Shown in pieces: positions 14,789 through 22,767 of a stretch of 25,501 nucleotides of DNA. How positions within the stretch are numbered: the first letter of the stretch is position 1; every line of letters starts with the position of its first letter. A program made the translations under genes and the position numbers. Origin of the DNA: Romeriopsis sp046049545 (GTDB taxonomy: Bacteria; Cyanobacteriota; Cyanobacteriia; Leptolyngbyales; Leptolyngbyaceae); assembly GCA_046049545.1 (NCBI GenBank), contig JBJORF010000067.1:1-25501 (forward strand). The letters are read 5' to 3'. The notes under the pieces are model-generated. The model worked only from the letters and a program-made list of their open reading frames with translations. It searched no databases and was not told where the DNA came from.

Positions 14789-15034
14789 ATGCCCAAAACT
14801 GCCATGCGAAAACAGACGATCCTCTACACCTCACCTTTAGACGCACTAATTGCTGTCAGCAAACGTCTCAGTCTCTACGAGAATCAGTATCACATGGATT
14901 CAGAAGAATTTTTCTATCAGTATGGCCAGGGAACTCTGAGTGATGAAGCAGCGATGATTGAATGGGCCAATGACTACCGGCACTATCGGGAACTGCATCG
15001 ATTGTTAGAAGAGAAGTTGCACAATGCCGCATGA
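14789..15034 (+). CDS. TumA-like antitoxin (partner of TumE-type toxin)
   Basis: This 81-residue acidic, helical protein reads SPLDALIAVSKRLSLYENQY, then MDSEEFFYQYGQGTLSDEAA and a C-terminal EWANDYRHYRELHRLLEEKL. I recognise this as the small protein regularly encoded just before TumE/DUF6516 genes in cyanobacteria. It presumably neutralises the toxin. It overlaps the next gene by 11 bases. An alternative ATG five codons downstream is possible. The family name is from context more than from a strong motif. Confidence 0.7.
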   Translation: MPKTAMRKQTILYTSPLDALIAVSKRLSLYENQYHMDSEEFFYQYGQGTLSDEAAMIEWANDYRHYRELHRLLEEKLHNAA

Positions 15035-15410
15035 GTTAGTAACCACGTATCTCACCACAATCGAACAAGCCATTCTTACTTACCCTAGTCTCTACGTCGA
15101 TCGCTACGTCGAGGAAATTCTCACACCCGATCGGGCGAACTTAAGAATCCGGCTTCGGACTGAGCAAGATAACCTCCTAGAAATCAACGAAGCGATTGTA
15201 GTTACTGAAAATCAATTGACAACATTAGATTATCGCTATCACTATCAAGACCATCAAAACCAGCTCATTTTCCGTTACGACAGCACACCTCATTTTCCGA
15301 ATTTACCAACCTTCCCCCACCATAAGCATCGGCCCCAAGACGTTATTGCCTCTGAAAAGCCCTCTATTCAAACAGTTTTGCAAGAAGTAATGTCCTACGA
15401 GAATCCTTAA
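15024..15410 (+). CDS. TumE-family (DUF6516) toxin-like protein
   Basis: This 128-residue protein follows the DUF6516/TumE pattern: LTTIEQAILTYPSLY, LRIRLRTEQDNLLEINEAIV, LDYRYHYQDHQNQLIFRYD and the diagnostic PHFPNLPTFPHHKH, ending VLQEVMSYENP. Members act as the toxin partner in TumE/TumA systems and may act on RNA. The His-rich block is the likely functional site. It overlaps the antitoxin by 11 bases, consistent with coupled expression, and no defect is seen. An 8-bp hairpin follows its stop. Of the island's two-gene modules, only this one shows no break in either gene. Confidence 0.8.
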   Translation: MPHELVTTYLTTIEQAILTYPSLYVDRYVEEILTPDRANLRIRLRTEQDNLLEINEAIVVTENQLTTLDYRYHYQDHQNQLIFRYDSTPHFPNLPTFPHHKHRPQDVIASEKPSIQTVLQEVMSYENP

Positions 15411-15415
15411 TGACC

Positions 15416-15438
15416 GATGGTCGATCGGAGACCATCGA
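15416..15438. other. Hairpin just after the tumE-like stop
   Basis: CGATGGTC (15416-15423) pairs exactly with GACCATCG (15431-15438) across a 7-base loop. It lies 6 bases after the stop and at the junction where the third LRR remnant begins. No T-run follows, so it may mark the recombination joint rather than a terminator. Confidence 0.5.
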
Positions 15439-15549
15439 CTTCGGCAACTCCGACCGCCCCATCCCCGACAGGTCAAGCTCTTCCCACTGTTCATCAGCGG
15501 CTTGCTCAATCAGGCAGAGGAGTTCTTGGTGGGTCGTGGGCTTCTGCAC
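15435..15549 (-). pseudogene. LRR-start remnant, copy C
   Basis: From a GTG at 15549 (ATG in copies A and B) the minus strand reads VQKPTTHQELLCLIEQAADE, then EELDLSGMGRSELPKS, and loses similarity to the LRR gene after about 39 residues. The sequence shares the 43-base identical core (15457-15499) with the other copies. Similarity continues upstream to about 15595. It is closer to copy B (GRSELP in both) than to the complete gene (GLEELP), suggesting B and C derive from one another. Confidence 0.8.
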
Positions 15550-15604
15550 GAGAGAGAGGAAGGAAGAGAGAAGATTGCGGAGAATAATTGCTATTTTGAT
15601 CGGG

Positions 15605-15869
15605 TCAACCGTAGTGATAACGGCAAGAAACAATAATAATCTCTGATTCAGTGATTTTATAAACTAGCCGATGCTCATCATTGACCCGGCGCGACCAGTA
15701 GCCACCAAACTCATATTTTAGCGGTTCTGGCTTGCCTAAATCAGTGAGCGGCGATCGGTCAATATCTTTAATTCAGTGCCACAATTTTCCCATAGAGCTT
15801 ACGATCGAGTTTTACCCACTCAACAAAATCCTCGAACGCATCACCTTGAAAGACAACTTGACGATTCAT
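15605..15869 (-). pseudogene. Txe/YoeB-family toxin, frameshifted
   Basis: The ATG at 15869 overlaps the antitoxin stop as ATGA and opens MNRQVVFQGDAFEDFVEWVK. The frame ends at TAA (15770-15768) after 33 residues. In the next frame the family continues: KDIDRSPLTDLGKPEPLKYE, YWSRRVNDEHRLVY and CRYHYG, ending at 15605. These include the Glu, Arg and His/Tyr positions expected of the YoeB active site. Removing one A from CTGAATTAAAG would give an intact protein of about 87 residues, the family length. YoeB toxins cleave mRNA on the ribosome; this copy should be inactive unless the frameshift is an error. Confidence 0.85.
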
Positions 15870-16090
15870 GCTGATTCTTCAAGTTTAAATTCAACTAGAT
15901 TACGGCGATTTTCTACATCACCGATCGCTTTGAGTAAGTGCTGCCGATTCGCTTCATTTACCATCAAATCCGAGGTTTCATCGGCTTCGGAGACAACTAT
16001 CTCAATTTCCCGATCGCCCCATAATGCTTTGAGATTTTCCAGAAATCGATCGTCAAGATCTTTAGCTTGAATTCGATAAACAGACTGCAT
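15866..16090 (-). CDS. YefM-like antitoxin of the YoeB pair
   Basis: This 74-residue protein reads YRIQAKDLDDRFLENLKALW near the start. The C-terminal half ETSDLMVNEANRQHLLKAIG resembles the toxin-binding part of YefM-type antitoxins (EANR..LL.AI). It differs from classic Phd/YefM in its N-terminus, so DNA binding is uncertain. It overlaps the downstream toxin start by 4 bases. The antitoxin is intact while its toxin is broken, a common late stage in decay of such loci. Confidence 0.75.
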   Translation of the reverse strand: MQSVYRIQAKDLDDRFLENLKALWGDREIEIVVSEADETSDLMVNEANRQHLLKAIGDVENRRNLVEFKLEESA

Positions 16091-16155
16091 AGAGAATTAG
16101 CTCCTTTCCATGAAGACTCTCTGGTGAAATGTCACAAGACAAACACAGCGATATT

Positions 16156-17382
16156 TTAATTCATTTTTTCGCCATCACCCGCTTCAAGCCCATCAACTGC
16201 CCGATGACCTATGGTCGAGCCAATCGCCCTAATTCCCCGCACCAATCGCCCAATCCCCTCTGCCACCGTTGCCCGATCGAGCGCTCCGTAAGCCACCCGC
16301 AGATAGCACCCCGCCGTCATCCCAAAGGCCTCCCCTGGAATCACGGCTACTTGATGTTCACGCACCAGACGTTCTGCTACGGTCATCGCTGGAAGTGCTG
16401 TATCGACTTTTAGAAAAAAGTAAAATGCACCATTGGCTATCGGAATTTCACAGCACGATCGTAAAGGTTCTAGCAATTCCAGTACCGATTCTCGATTCAT
16501 CGCAATTTGACTCATTCGCGGCTGGCAATAGTCTTTCCCCGCTTGCAAAGCTGCTAATGCCGCATACTGCGCCACAACTGGCGGACAGATTAAAATCGTA
16601 TCCTGAATTTTCCGCAACGCCTCATCTAAATGCGCCGGAATGACCATATACCCAATCCGCCAACTGGCAAAGCCGTAGGCCTTGGACAGGCTGAATAGCG
16701 AAATGGTGTGCTCTGCACTCTGGGGAAACGATCCCGGAGACGTATGCTCAACACCGTAGGTAAAGTAGTCATAGGCTTCATCGCTAATATGATAAATGCC
16801 CGCATCACGGCATAACTGGTTCACGGCCTGCAAATCTACTGCTGGATAAACGGCCCCAGTTGGATTATTCGGTGAAATCGTAACGATCGCGCGGGTACGC
16901 TCGGTAATCGCCATTTTAATTTGCTCAAGCTGCAACTGATAATTCGTATCCGTTGGCACCAGCACAGCCTTACAGCTCGCCATACCGATCGCCATTTCGT
17001 GATTAAAGTAGTAGGGCGTTTGGAGAATGATTTCATCCCCCGGTTGGGTAATTGCCAGAATCGCATTCACAAACGCCATATTGCTACCCGCCGTCACCAC
17101 AATTCGTTGGGCATCAGTGAGTAATATTCGATTATCCTGCTGGAGTTTCGCCGCGATCGCCCCGTGCAACTCTGGCAATCCTGTGACCGACTGATACTTG
17201 TGATTCTGCGGATTAGCAAAGACTTGCGAAATGATATCGATCGCGCTTTGCGGTGGCCCATAGTTCACCACCCCCTGCCCGAGGGAAATCGTCCCCGGCG
17301 TTTGGGCAATCCAGTCGCCGACGATCGGGATAATCGGCGATTGAATCGCCTGCATCCGGGAACATGATTGCACTCTGGACAT
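16156..17382 (-). CDS. PLP-dependent class I aminotransferase
   Basis: This 408-residue fold-type I aminotransferase shows SLGQGVVNYGPP near the N-terminus, SPNNPTG (170-176), DEAY (201-204) and the PLP lysine Lys234 in SLSKAYGFASWRIGY, with YLRVAYG near the C-terminus. It is closest to the aspartate/aromatic-type aminotransferases; the amino donor cannot be fixed from sequence. An ATG at 17355 is an alternative start. The normal end of the family lies near residue 388. The extra C-terminal residues are encoded by bases resembling another frame of the LRR-start repeat (16179-16205). The adenylate cyclase ends 21 bases upstream on the same strand. Confidence 0.9.
   Translation of the reverse strand: MSRVQSCSRMQAIQSPIIPIVGDWIAQTPGTISLGQGVVNYGPPQSAIDIISQVFANPQNHKYQSVTGLPELHGAIAAKLQQDNRILLTDAQRIVVTAGSNMAFVNAILAITQPGDEIILQTPYYFNHEMAIGMASCKAVLVPTDTNYQLQLEQIKMAITERTRAIVTISPNNPTGAVYPAVDLQAVNQLCRDAGIYHISDEAYDYFTYGVEHTSPGSFPQSAEHTISLFSLSKAYGFASWRIGYMVIPAHLDEALRKIQDTILICPPVVAQYAALAALQAGKDYCQPRMSQIAMNRESVLELLEPLRSCCEIPIANGAFYFFLKVDTALPAMTVAERLVREHQVAVIPGEAFGMTAGCYLRVAYGALDRATVAEGIGRLVRGIRAIGSTIGHRAVDGLEAGDGEKMN
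16179..16205. repeat. Possible fourth trace of the LRR-start repeat
   Basis: These 27 bases match 13142-13168 of the LRR gene at 22 of 27 positions without gaps. On the minus strand a frame other than that of the aminotransferase reads IGQLMGLKR, comparable to IGRLTGLKR of the LRR protein. The match is short, so chance or general LRR-like composition cannot be excluded. Confidence 0.35.
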
Positions 17383-17403
17383 CGCTCGTCTTGAGGCGTA
17401 CGC

Positions 17404-18834
17404 TTACTCACTCACAATAGCCGATGATGTGGCCATTACCAACGGGGCTTGATCCAACAGGGCTTGGTCCAACGGGGCGGGTGACATTAGTGGTTGCGCC
17501 GATCGGAGCCAATAGGTCGTCATCTCCCCCTTCCCCTTCACGGCGATCGTCCCACGCGGCTCACAGTGAAACTGATGCTGAATTAACCGATAGGTCGATT
17601 CACTGATATGAATTGCACCTGCCGCCCCATGGGATTCCATTCGACTGGCGACATTCACACTATCGCCCCACAAATCATAGATAAATTTCTTGATCCCAAT
17701 CACACCCGCCACCACCGGGCCACTGTTAATCCCAATGCGAATATCAAAGTGTTCGCCCATGGCTTGATTAATCGCCCGCAATTCCGCCTGCATATCCAAC
17801 GCCATCTGCGCGATCGCCACCGCATGATTTGCATTCGGTTCAGGCAAGCCGCCCACAATCATATAGGCATCGCCGATCGTCTTAATCTTTTCCAACCCAT
17901 GCTTTTCCGCCAGCGCATCAAACCGTGAAAAAATCGCGTTTAACCGTCGCACCAATTCCTGCGGTGAGAGCCGACTCGACAGCTCCGTAAAGCCGACAAT
18001 ATCGGCAAATAAGACCGTCGCATCAGCAAACCCATCGGCGATCGCTTCCGATTTATGTTTCAGCCGATCGGCAATTGACCCCGGCAAAATATTGAGCAAC
18101 AGTTTCTCCGATTTGGCTTGTTCTTGACTGAGTTGTTGCCAGGAGACTTCTAGCGCTTGCAGTGACTCGTGCAATTGCCGAATCGCCGGCCGAAACACCA
18201 GGCATCCCTCCGCAATCAACGTCCCGATCGTCAATCCCAGTAGCCCCAATTCCAACATCCGCAGGCGCGATACCCCAGCTTGTGCTTTGCGGCCATACCA
18301 TTGCAAAATTTCATCGATCGTTTGGTTAAATTCCTGGCCCGCACGCATCAGTTGGGCCACTGGCAATGCCTCTCCCGCCGACACCATACGCCGCGACCGT
18401 CCTCCTGATTTCGCGCCATCGACCGTTTGCTGCGCAATCATCACAATTTCCTGCGCCAGCGGTTTCAGCCGATCGAACTGGGCATCCACCTCAGCGATCT
18501 CCTGGGCCGAGAGCGTACTCTGCATCTCTTGGCGTATCAGGCTGCGGGTTTGTGCCCATTCGGCCAACAATTGCTCTAGGGCTTGCGCATTGGCCACCCG
18601 CTCCTGGGGAGGACTCATCCGTACTGCTAGAGTCGCCTTGAGCAGCCGTTCACAAAGCATTTGACGTTTCTGGGCGGCGGTGATCACCGCCACATCACTC
18701 GCTTGGCGGGCTAATTGCTGTTGCACAAACCCTTGGCCCACGATCGATAAAGCAGCGATCGCCCCCAAAGACAGCACATACAAACGGGTAAACCGCTGGC
18801 GAGTCTGAGCAGCGGTCTGAGACAAAATCGGCAT
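17404..18834 (-). CDS. Membrane-anchored class III adenylate cyclase
   Basis: The ATG at 18834 gives 476 residues; a TTG four codons upstream is less likely. Transmembrane helices lie at about 17-35 and 193-213. The segment between them resembles the PilJ-type sensor domain of type IV pili (QKRQMLCERLLKATLAV). A signalling helix leads to the catalytic domain (about 270-455). Metal-binding Asp278 (LFADIVGFTELS) and Asp322 (TIGDAYM) are present, as are Lys318 and Asp387, which mark ATP rather than GTP use, and the catalytic Asn394 and Arg398. All key residues are present, so it is probably an active cAMP synthase sensing an envelope signal. It lies 21 bases upstream of the aminotransferase gene; functional linkage is unclear. 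Confidence 0.92.
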   Translation of the reverse strand: MPILSQTAAQTRQRFTRLYVLSLGAIAALSIVGQGFVQQQLARQASDVAVITAAQKRQMLCERLLKATLAVRMSPPQERVANAQALEQLLAEWAQTRSLIRQEMQSTLSAQEIAEVDAQFDRLKPLAQEIVMIAQQTVDGAKSGGRSRRMVSAGEALPVAQLMRAGQEFNQTIDEILQWYGRKAQAGVSRLRMLELGLLGLTIGTLIAEGCLVFRPAIRQLHESLQALEVSWQQLSQEQAKSEKLLLNILPGSIADRLKHKSEAIADGFADATVLFADIVGFTELSSRLSPQELVRRLNAIFSRFDALAEKHGLEKIKTIGDAYMIVGGLPEPNANHAVAIAQMALDMQAELRAINQAMGEHFDIRIGINSGPVVAGVIGIKKFIYDLWGDSVNVASRMESHGAAGAIHISESTYRLIQHQFHCEPRGTIAVKGKGEMTTYWLRSAQPLMSPAPLDQALLDQAPLVMATSSAIVSE

Positions 18835-19014
18835 AGTAAAATTCAAACAGCAAGGTGTGCGGCGTTATCCGAAGCGATCCAACCCAATTGCACGACCCAA
18901 CATATTGCCTAGAGTGCCCACCCCCCTGCGCGCCATAACGCTTCCCACGAGACTAGATTCCGATGCCCTCTGGCTTTAGAATGTGGGGAGCCAAAGTTAT
19001 CTTGAGCAGATCTT

Positions 19015-19752
19015 ATGACAATTCTCTCCACGCTCCAACGGGCATTGATTCAACAGACAGCGCTGAAAGTGATCAGCGGCCTGCATAATTGCGATCGGGC
19101 GAATGTCGCCGCCGTCGTTAAAGCCGCCGAAATCGGCGGTGCGACCTTCGTGGACATCGCCGCTGACGCAGCACTGATCCAAATGGTGAAGCAATTGACT
19201 AGCCTGCCCGTTTGCGTTTCCGCCGTTGAACCAGAAGCCTTCGCCATGGCCGTTGCCGCTGGTGCTGACCTGATCGAAATCGGCAACTTCGATAGCTTCT
19301 ACGCACAGGGCCGTCGGTTTGAAGCAGCGGAAGTCCTGGAGCTGACTCGCGCCACCCGCGCCCTACTACCAGAAATCACCCTTTCCGTCACCGTGCCCCA
19401 CATCCTTGCCCTCGATGAGCAAGTCGCCCTCGCCGAAGCCCTGGTCGCCGCCGGAGCCGACATCATCCAGACCGAAGGCGGTACCAGCGCCGCGCCCAGC
19501 AGCCCCGGCATCCTCGGGCTGATCGAAAAAGCAGCACCCACGCTAGCTGCCGCCCACGCGATCAGCCGCGCCGTTGACGTACCCGTGCTTTGCGCCTCCG
19601 GGATTTCCAGCGCCACTGCACCGCTCGCGATCGCTGCGGGTGCCGCAGGTGTCGGCGTTGGTTCCGCCATCAACAAGCTCAACGACGAACTGGCAATGAT
19701 TGCCGCCGTGCGTGCGATCGTTGAATCGATGCAAGCAAAAGTGCGCGTGTAA
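19015..19752 (+). CDS. ycf23: Ycf23/DUF561 family protein
   Basis: This 245-residue protein matches Ycf23 (DUF561), found in cyanobacteria and red-lineage plastids. Blocks include LQRALIQQTALKVISGLHNC near the start, GATFVDIAAD, GADLIEIGNFDSFY, GADIIQTEGGTSA and a C-terminal AAGAAGVGVGSAIN. The repeated beta-alpha pattern and Gly-rich phosphate-binding-like turn suggest a TIM-barrel enzyme, but no reaction is established. It stands alone and converges on the DUF4870 gene across a bidirectional terminator. Confidence 0.9.
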   Translation: MTILSTLQRALIQQTALKVISGLHNCDRANVAAVVKAAEIGGATFVDIAADAALIQMVKQLTSLPVCVSAVEPEAFAMAVAAGADLIEIGNFDSFYAQGRRFEAAEVLELTRATRALLPEITLSVTVPHILALDEQVALAEALVAAGADIIQTEGGTSAAPSSPGILGLIEKAAPTLAAAHAISRAVDVPVLCASGISSATAPLAIAAGAAGVGVGSAINKLNDELAMIAAVRAIVESMQAKVRV

Positions 19753-19787
19753 TTTAATACCCCATTTAAATTCACAGCAAAACAACA

Positions 19788-19822
19788 AAAACCGTCTCCA
19801 GGATATTCCCGGAGGCGGTTTT
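19788..19822. terminator. Bidirectional rho-independent terminator
   Basis: AAAACCGTCTCC (19788-19799) pairs with GGAGGCGGTTTT (19811-19822) with one G-T wobble and an 11-base loop. T-runs follow on both strands. It sits between the convergent ycf23 and DUF4870 genes, 35 bases after the ycf23 stop. Confidence 0.8.
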
Positions 19823-19829
19823 GCGTAGA

Positions 19830-19857
19830 ATGCGTTTCTCGCAACGCGAAAACGCAT
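19830..19857. other. Second hairpin between ycf23 and DUF4870 genes
   Basis: ATGCGTTT (19830-19837) pairs with AAACGCAT (19850-19857), and inside it TCGC (19839-19842) pairs with GCGA (19846-19849), with one bulged base. It lies 7 bases after the terminator. It may help termination for the minus-strand genes or be a small dispersed repeat. Confidence 0.5.
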
Positions 19858-19888
19858 CACCATCATCAAATTCAAGCAACCGACTCGA

Positions 19889-20254
19889 CTACAAAATGTG
19901 CAAAATCAACGGATAACGGAACGGCTCATCCGGATGGCCCAACGCCTTCAGCACCGCCAGCACCGTCATCGAAGTCACCCACAAAAAGCCAATCCCCCCC
20001 GCCAACCAAGCCACCAAACCCAGCGTCAAAAAGCCCAAAATCCCCACCGGAATCGCCACCAACAAACCGACTAACCAAGCTGTCAAATGAAAATTAATTG
20101 ATTCTTTAGCATTCGCCTTCACGACAGCATCATCGGACACAAACAAAATCGCCAACGGCACGCCGATCGAAGCAAACGTCCAGCTAAAGAAAATTGCCAC
20201 ATGGGACAGAATCGACAGCAGGCGGCGCTTATCGGTCGTTTCATTAACTTGCAT
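19889..20254 (-). CDS. DUF4870 membrane protein (Tic20-like)
   Basis: This 121-residue protein has three to four hydrophobic helices. It carries the DUF4870 signature NAKESINFHLTAWLVG and ends PFRYPLILHIL, typical of the family. AGGA lies about 10 bases before the ATG. DUF4870 proteins are distantly related to Tic20 membrane proteins; their role in bacteria is unknown. It is the last gene of a same-strand run from 23.6 kb, separated from the preceding gene by 152 bases, so it may have its own promoter. Confidence 0.88.
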   Translation of the reverse strand: MQVNETTDKRRLLSILSHVAIFFSWTFASIGVPLAILFVSDDAVVKANAKESINFHLTAWLVGLLVAIPVGILGFLTLGLVAWLAGGIGFLWVTSMTVLAVLKALGHPDEPFRYPLILHIL

Positions 20255-20406
20255 GGGTTATTTCCTCGCTTCTTCTTGTTTACCAACAGGTTGTTTACCA
20301 ACACTGGTTTAACAACACTTATATCCTATGCGGCCCGTTGATGATGGCATAGATGAGTTAACCGTAACAAAGGCATCGCAGAAACCGCGCCCTGTCCGTT
20401 GAGGAA

Positions 20407-21717
20407 TTAGTCGCATGGCGTTGAGGTATCCCTGTCCGGCACTACCCCGGCCTGCGCCACGCCCCAGATACAGGCCAAAATCAACCACTGCATTGTATTA
20501 ATCCGTGCATCAAAAAACGTCACATCAAACAAACTAAACAAACTGCAAGCCAGAAACGCAACTATGTAGGTAAACATCATTGCGCGATCGCCCCGATCAC
20601 GGGTCTGCCGCACCCACATCACTCCAGCATAGATAATCCAGCCAATAAGACCATAGAACAGCAGCGTTGCAGGCACGCCCATTTCCGCCGACAGCATTAG
20701 CGGCAAATTATGCGGATGCCCGACAAAAAACTGCGTCTGATCTTGATACAGCGCCGAAAAATTTCGCAATCCCCAGCCCGTCAAGGGCCGTTCTTTCACC
20801 ATATTCCAAGCAAACTGCCACTGCGTTGTGCGTAGCGAAGCCACAGGCCGATCGAACATCTCATCATTAATCCTGGCCCAGATCACCCTCGGCACAATCC
20901 GCCGAAACCAACTGCTCAAGGGCGGCGGCGCATAGGCCGCTTCTAGCACCGCAATGATCACCCACATCACCACTGCCCCCACCCAGCGCCAGCCAATATA
21001 TGTCGCAAACGCCACGATCACCGCCAAAGCTAGCGCCCAAGCATTCCGCGAATGGGTGAGGAATAGGCCCACAAAATTCACCGCCGCGATCGCGCCCAAG
21101 ATCCCCAACATCATCGGCGATCGTTTAGTTTTCCACTGATCGACCCAGAGCCCCAGCGTCAGCGTCAGCGTCGTGACAAAATAGCTCGCCAACACCGTCG
21201 CATAGTAAAAGAGCGATGCCATCCGGCCTTGAGGCTCACCGCCCTTGGCGATCATCCAATCGAGCAAAATTCCACTCGACCCATCGATCGACAAAAATTT
21301 CCAATGAAAATACCATTTCAGAAAAAGCTGCCCCACCCCCAACAGCACAACCAGCACCGACGGCAAAATCATCAACCAAGCCAAGCGCCGCAACTGCGCT
21401 GGCCGCTGAATCAACCAACTCTGCGCAATAAACACAACAAAAAACGGTAAAAAATTAAACAACCCGCCAAAGGCGGCCCCATTATTCTCCGCAAAAAACG
21501 CAATAATCACCATCCAGCAACCCAACAGCAGCAAGGCTTGATTCACCAGGCTTTGCACCAAACGATTGGCGTGATTTTTCCAGACCGCGATCGCGGTGAC
21601 TAAAATCGTCACACAGCCCACTAACGTATTAATTGGCATCAACAGTACCGCCCACTGCATCACCGACCAATGCCGTTGCAAGGCGGGTTCAGGGTGGGGT
21701 TGGAAGAGCTTGGGCAT
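20407..21717 (-). CDS. O-antigen ligase/polymerase-like membrane protein (Wzy_C family)
   Basis: This 436-residue protein is strongly hydrophobic, with about ten to twelve predicted membrane helices. The large periplasmic loop near residues 300-360 carries the family motifs RTTQWQFAWNMVKERPLTGW and GHPHNLPLMLSAEMG; the Arg, Gly and His positions are typical of Wzy_C. Members polymerise or ligate surface polysaccharides; the cyanobacterial IctB subgroup was once linked to bicarbonate transport. No glycosyltransferase genes flank it here, so the substrate is unknown. It follows the YaaW gene by 91 bases on the same strand. Confidence 0.85.
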   Translation of the reverse strand: MPKLFQPHPEPALQRHWSVMQWAVLLMPINTLVGCVTILVTAIAVWKNHANRLVQSLVNQALLLLGCWMVIIAFFAENNGAAFGGLFNFLPFFVVFIAQSWLIQRPAQLRRLAWLMILPSVLVVLLGVGQLFLKWYFHWKFLSIDGSSGILLDWMIAKGGEPQGRMASLFYYATVLASYFVTTLTLTLGLWVDQWKTKRSPMMLGILGAIAAVNFVGLFLTHSRNAWALALAVIVAFATYIGWRWVGAVVMWVIIAVLEAAYAPPPLSSWFRRIVPRVIWARINDEMFDRPVASLRTTQWQFAWNMVKERPLTGWGLRNFSALYQDQTQFFVGHPHNLPLMLSAEMGVPATLLFYGLIGWIIYAGVMWVRQTRDRGDRAMMFTYIVAFLACSLFSLFDVTFFDARINTMQWLILACIWGVAQAGVVPDRDTSTPCD

Positions 21718-21808
21718 GGCGGGACGATCGCAAGGGTGCAGTCAGAGGGTGCAGTCAAACGGATGCTGTGCATTTTACGGTGAATGCGGTCACCCAGCCG
21801 CGATCGCT

Positions 21809-22699
21809 TTAGGCTGCGGCCAGCTCCAGCCGCGTCAATCGAATCTGCGCCAAGGCAAACACCACCGGAATCACCCGCCCATAGTTGGTCGAAATACTGC
21901 GCCAACCCAGATCCGCTAAGAACCAAGTCCACAGCACAGGCCCGACGAAGGCAAACACCGATCGGGCCGCCCCATAGCGTGCCAAACTGCTGGTCATGCC
22001 TTGCTGGGCAGTTCTCAGCGTAAGCAAATTTAGAGAAGCCATGCCGCCGCGCTGAAGGGTTTGGCGGGCGACTTCATAGCGGGCAACGTGGAGAGCAAAC
22101 TGCTGGGCAATCAGCCGCAGGATCACGGGTCGCACGACGGCACTCACCGCGATCGCGCTACTCCCCTTCAGCACCAAGCTCAAGGGATCTTGCCGCAAAC
22201 TTTCCGGCACATGACGGGCCAAGTCACTGCTGGCAATCACCACCTGGATTTCCGCATTCAGCGCATTTTTATCTTTGGCAGGCATTTTCTTCCAGGCCCG
22301 CTCCAGCAGATGCAGAAAGATTTCCGACTCCAATTCGATCGCGCTCATGTCGCTGTAATAGGTCAAGCGCAAATGGCGACAGACTTGCACCAAGATATCT
22401 TGATAGGACAGTTCCCCGCTGCGCCGCTGAAGCACCGTCACCCCATCCGCTGCCAGGAACCGAAAGCGATCTTCCAGGGCATCAAGCCAAGCCACTGGGG
22501 GCAAACTTTGAATATCGAGCGGATCCAACTTATTCACATAATCGATCGGGTTGAACTTGGGCCGAAACAGAATTTCCGTCAGTTCGCGCAGTTCTTCCTC
22601 CGTTGCCAGTTCCAGGGCGGCGCGCAGATCGTTATCCGATGGATGGGGTTCGGATACAGGCATCGCAACGGGCATCCGATTCAGCGATCGATCGTCCAC
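21809..22699 (-). CDS. YaaW family protein
   Basis: The GTG at 22699 is preferred because GAGGAG lies 9 bases upstream, giving 296 residues. A TTG at 22723 and an ATG at 22675 are in the same frame. The N-terminal half has DLRAALELATEEELRELTEI, RRSGELSYQDILVQVCRHL and SEIFLHLLERAWKKM, matching cyanobacterial YaaW (UPF0174/DUF3944) proteins. The C-terminal half contains two hydrophobic stretches (ALAQ-rich and LVWTWFLADLGW-like) that may associate with membrane. Function is unknown. It lies 68 bases from the end of the DUF4230 gene on the same strand. Confidence 0.8.
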   Translation of the reverse strand: MDDRSLNRMPVAMPVSEPHPSDNDLRAALELATEEELRELTEILFRPKFNPIDYVNKLDPLDIQSLPPVAWLDALEDRFRFLAADGVTVLQRRSGELSYQDILVQVCRHLRLTYYSDMSAIELESEIFLHLLERAWKKMPAKDKNALNAEIQVVIASSDLARHVPESLRQDPLSLVLKGSSAIAVSAVVRPVILRLIAQQFALHVARYEVARQTLQRGGMASLNLLTLRTAQQGMTSSLARYGAARSVFAFVGPVLWTWFLADLGWRSISTNYGRVIPVVFALAQIRLTRLELAAA

Positions 22700-22767
22700 G
22701 GCAGGCAACTCCTCTCGGTTCAACTGCGGCCTATTCTAGCGAAAATCGATCGTTACGGCTGGGAGCG

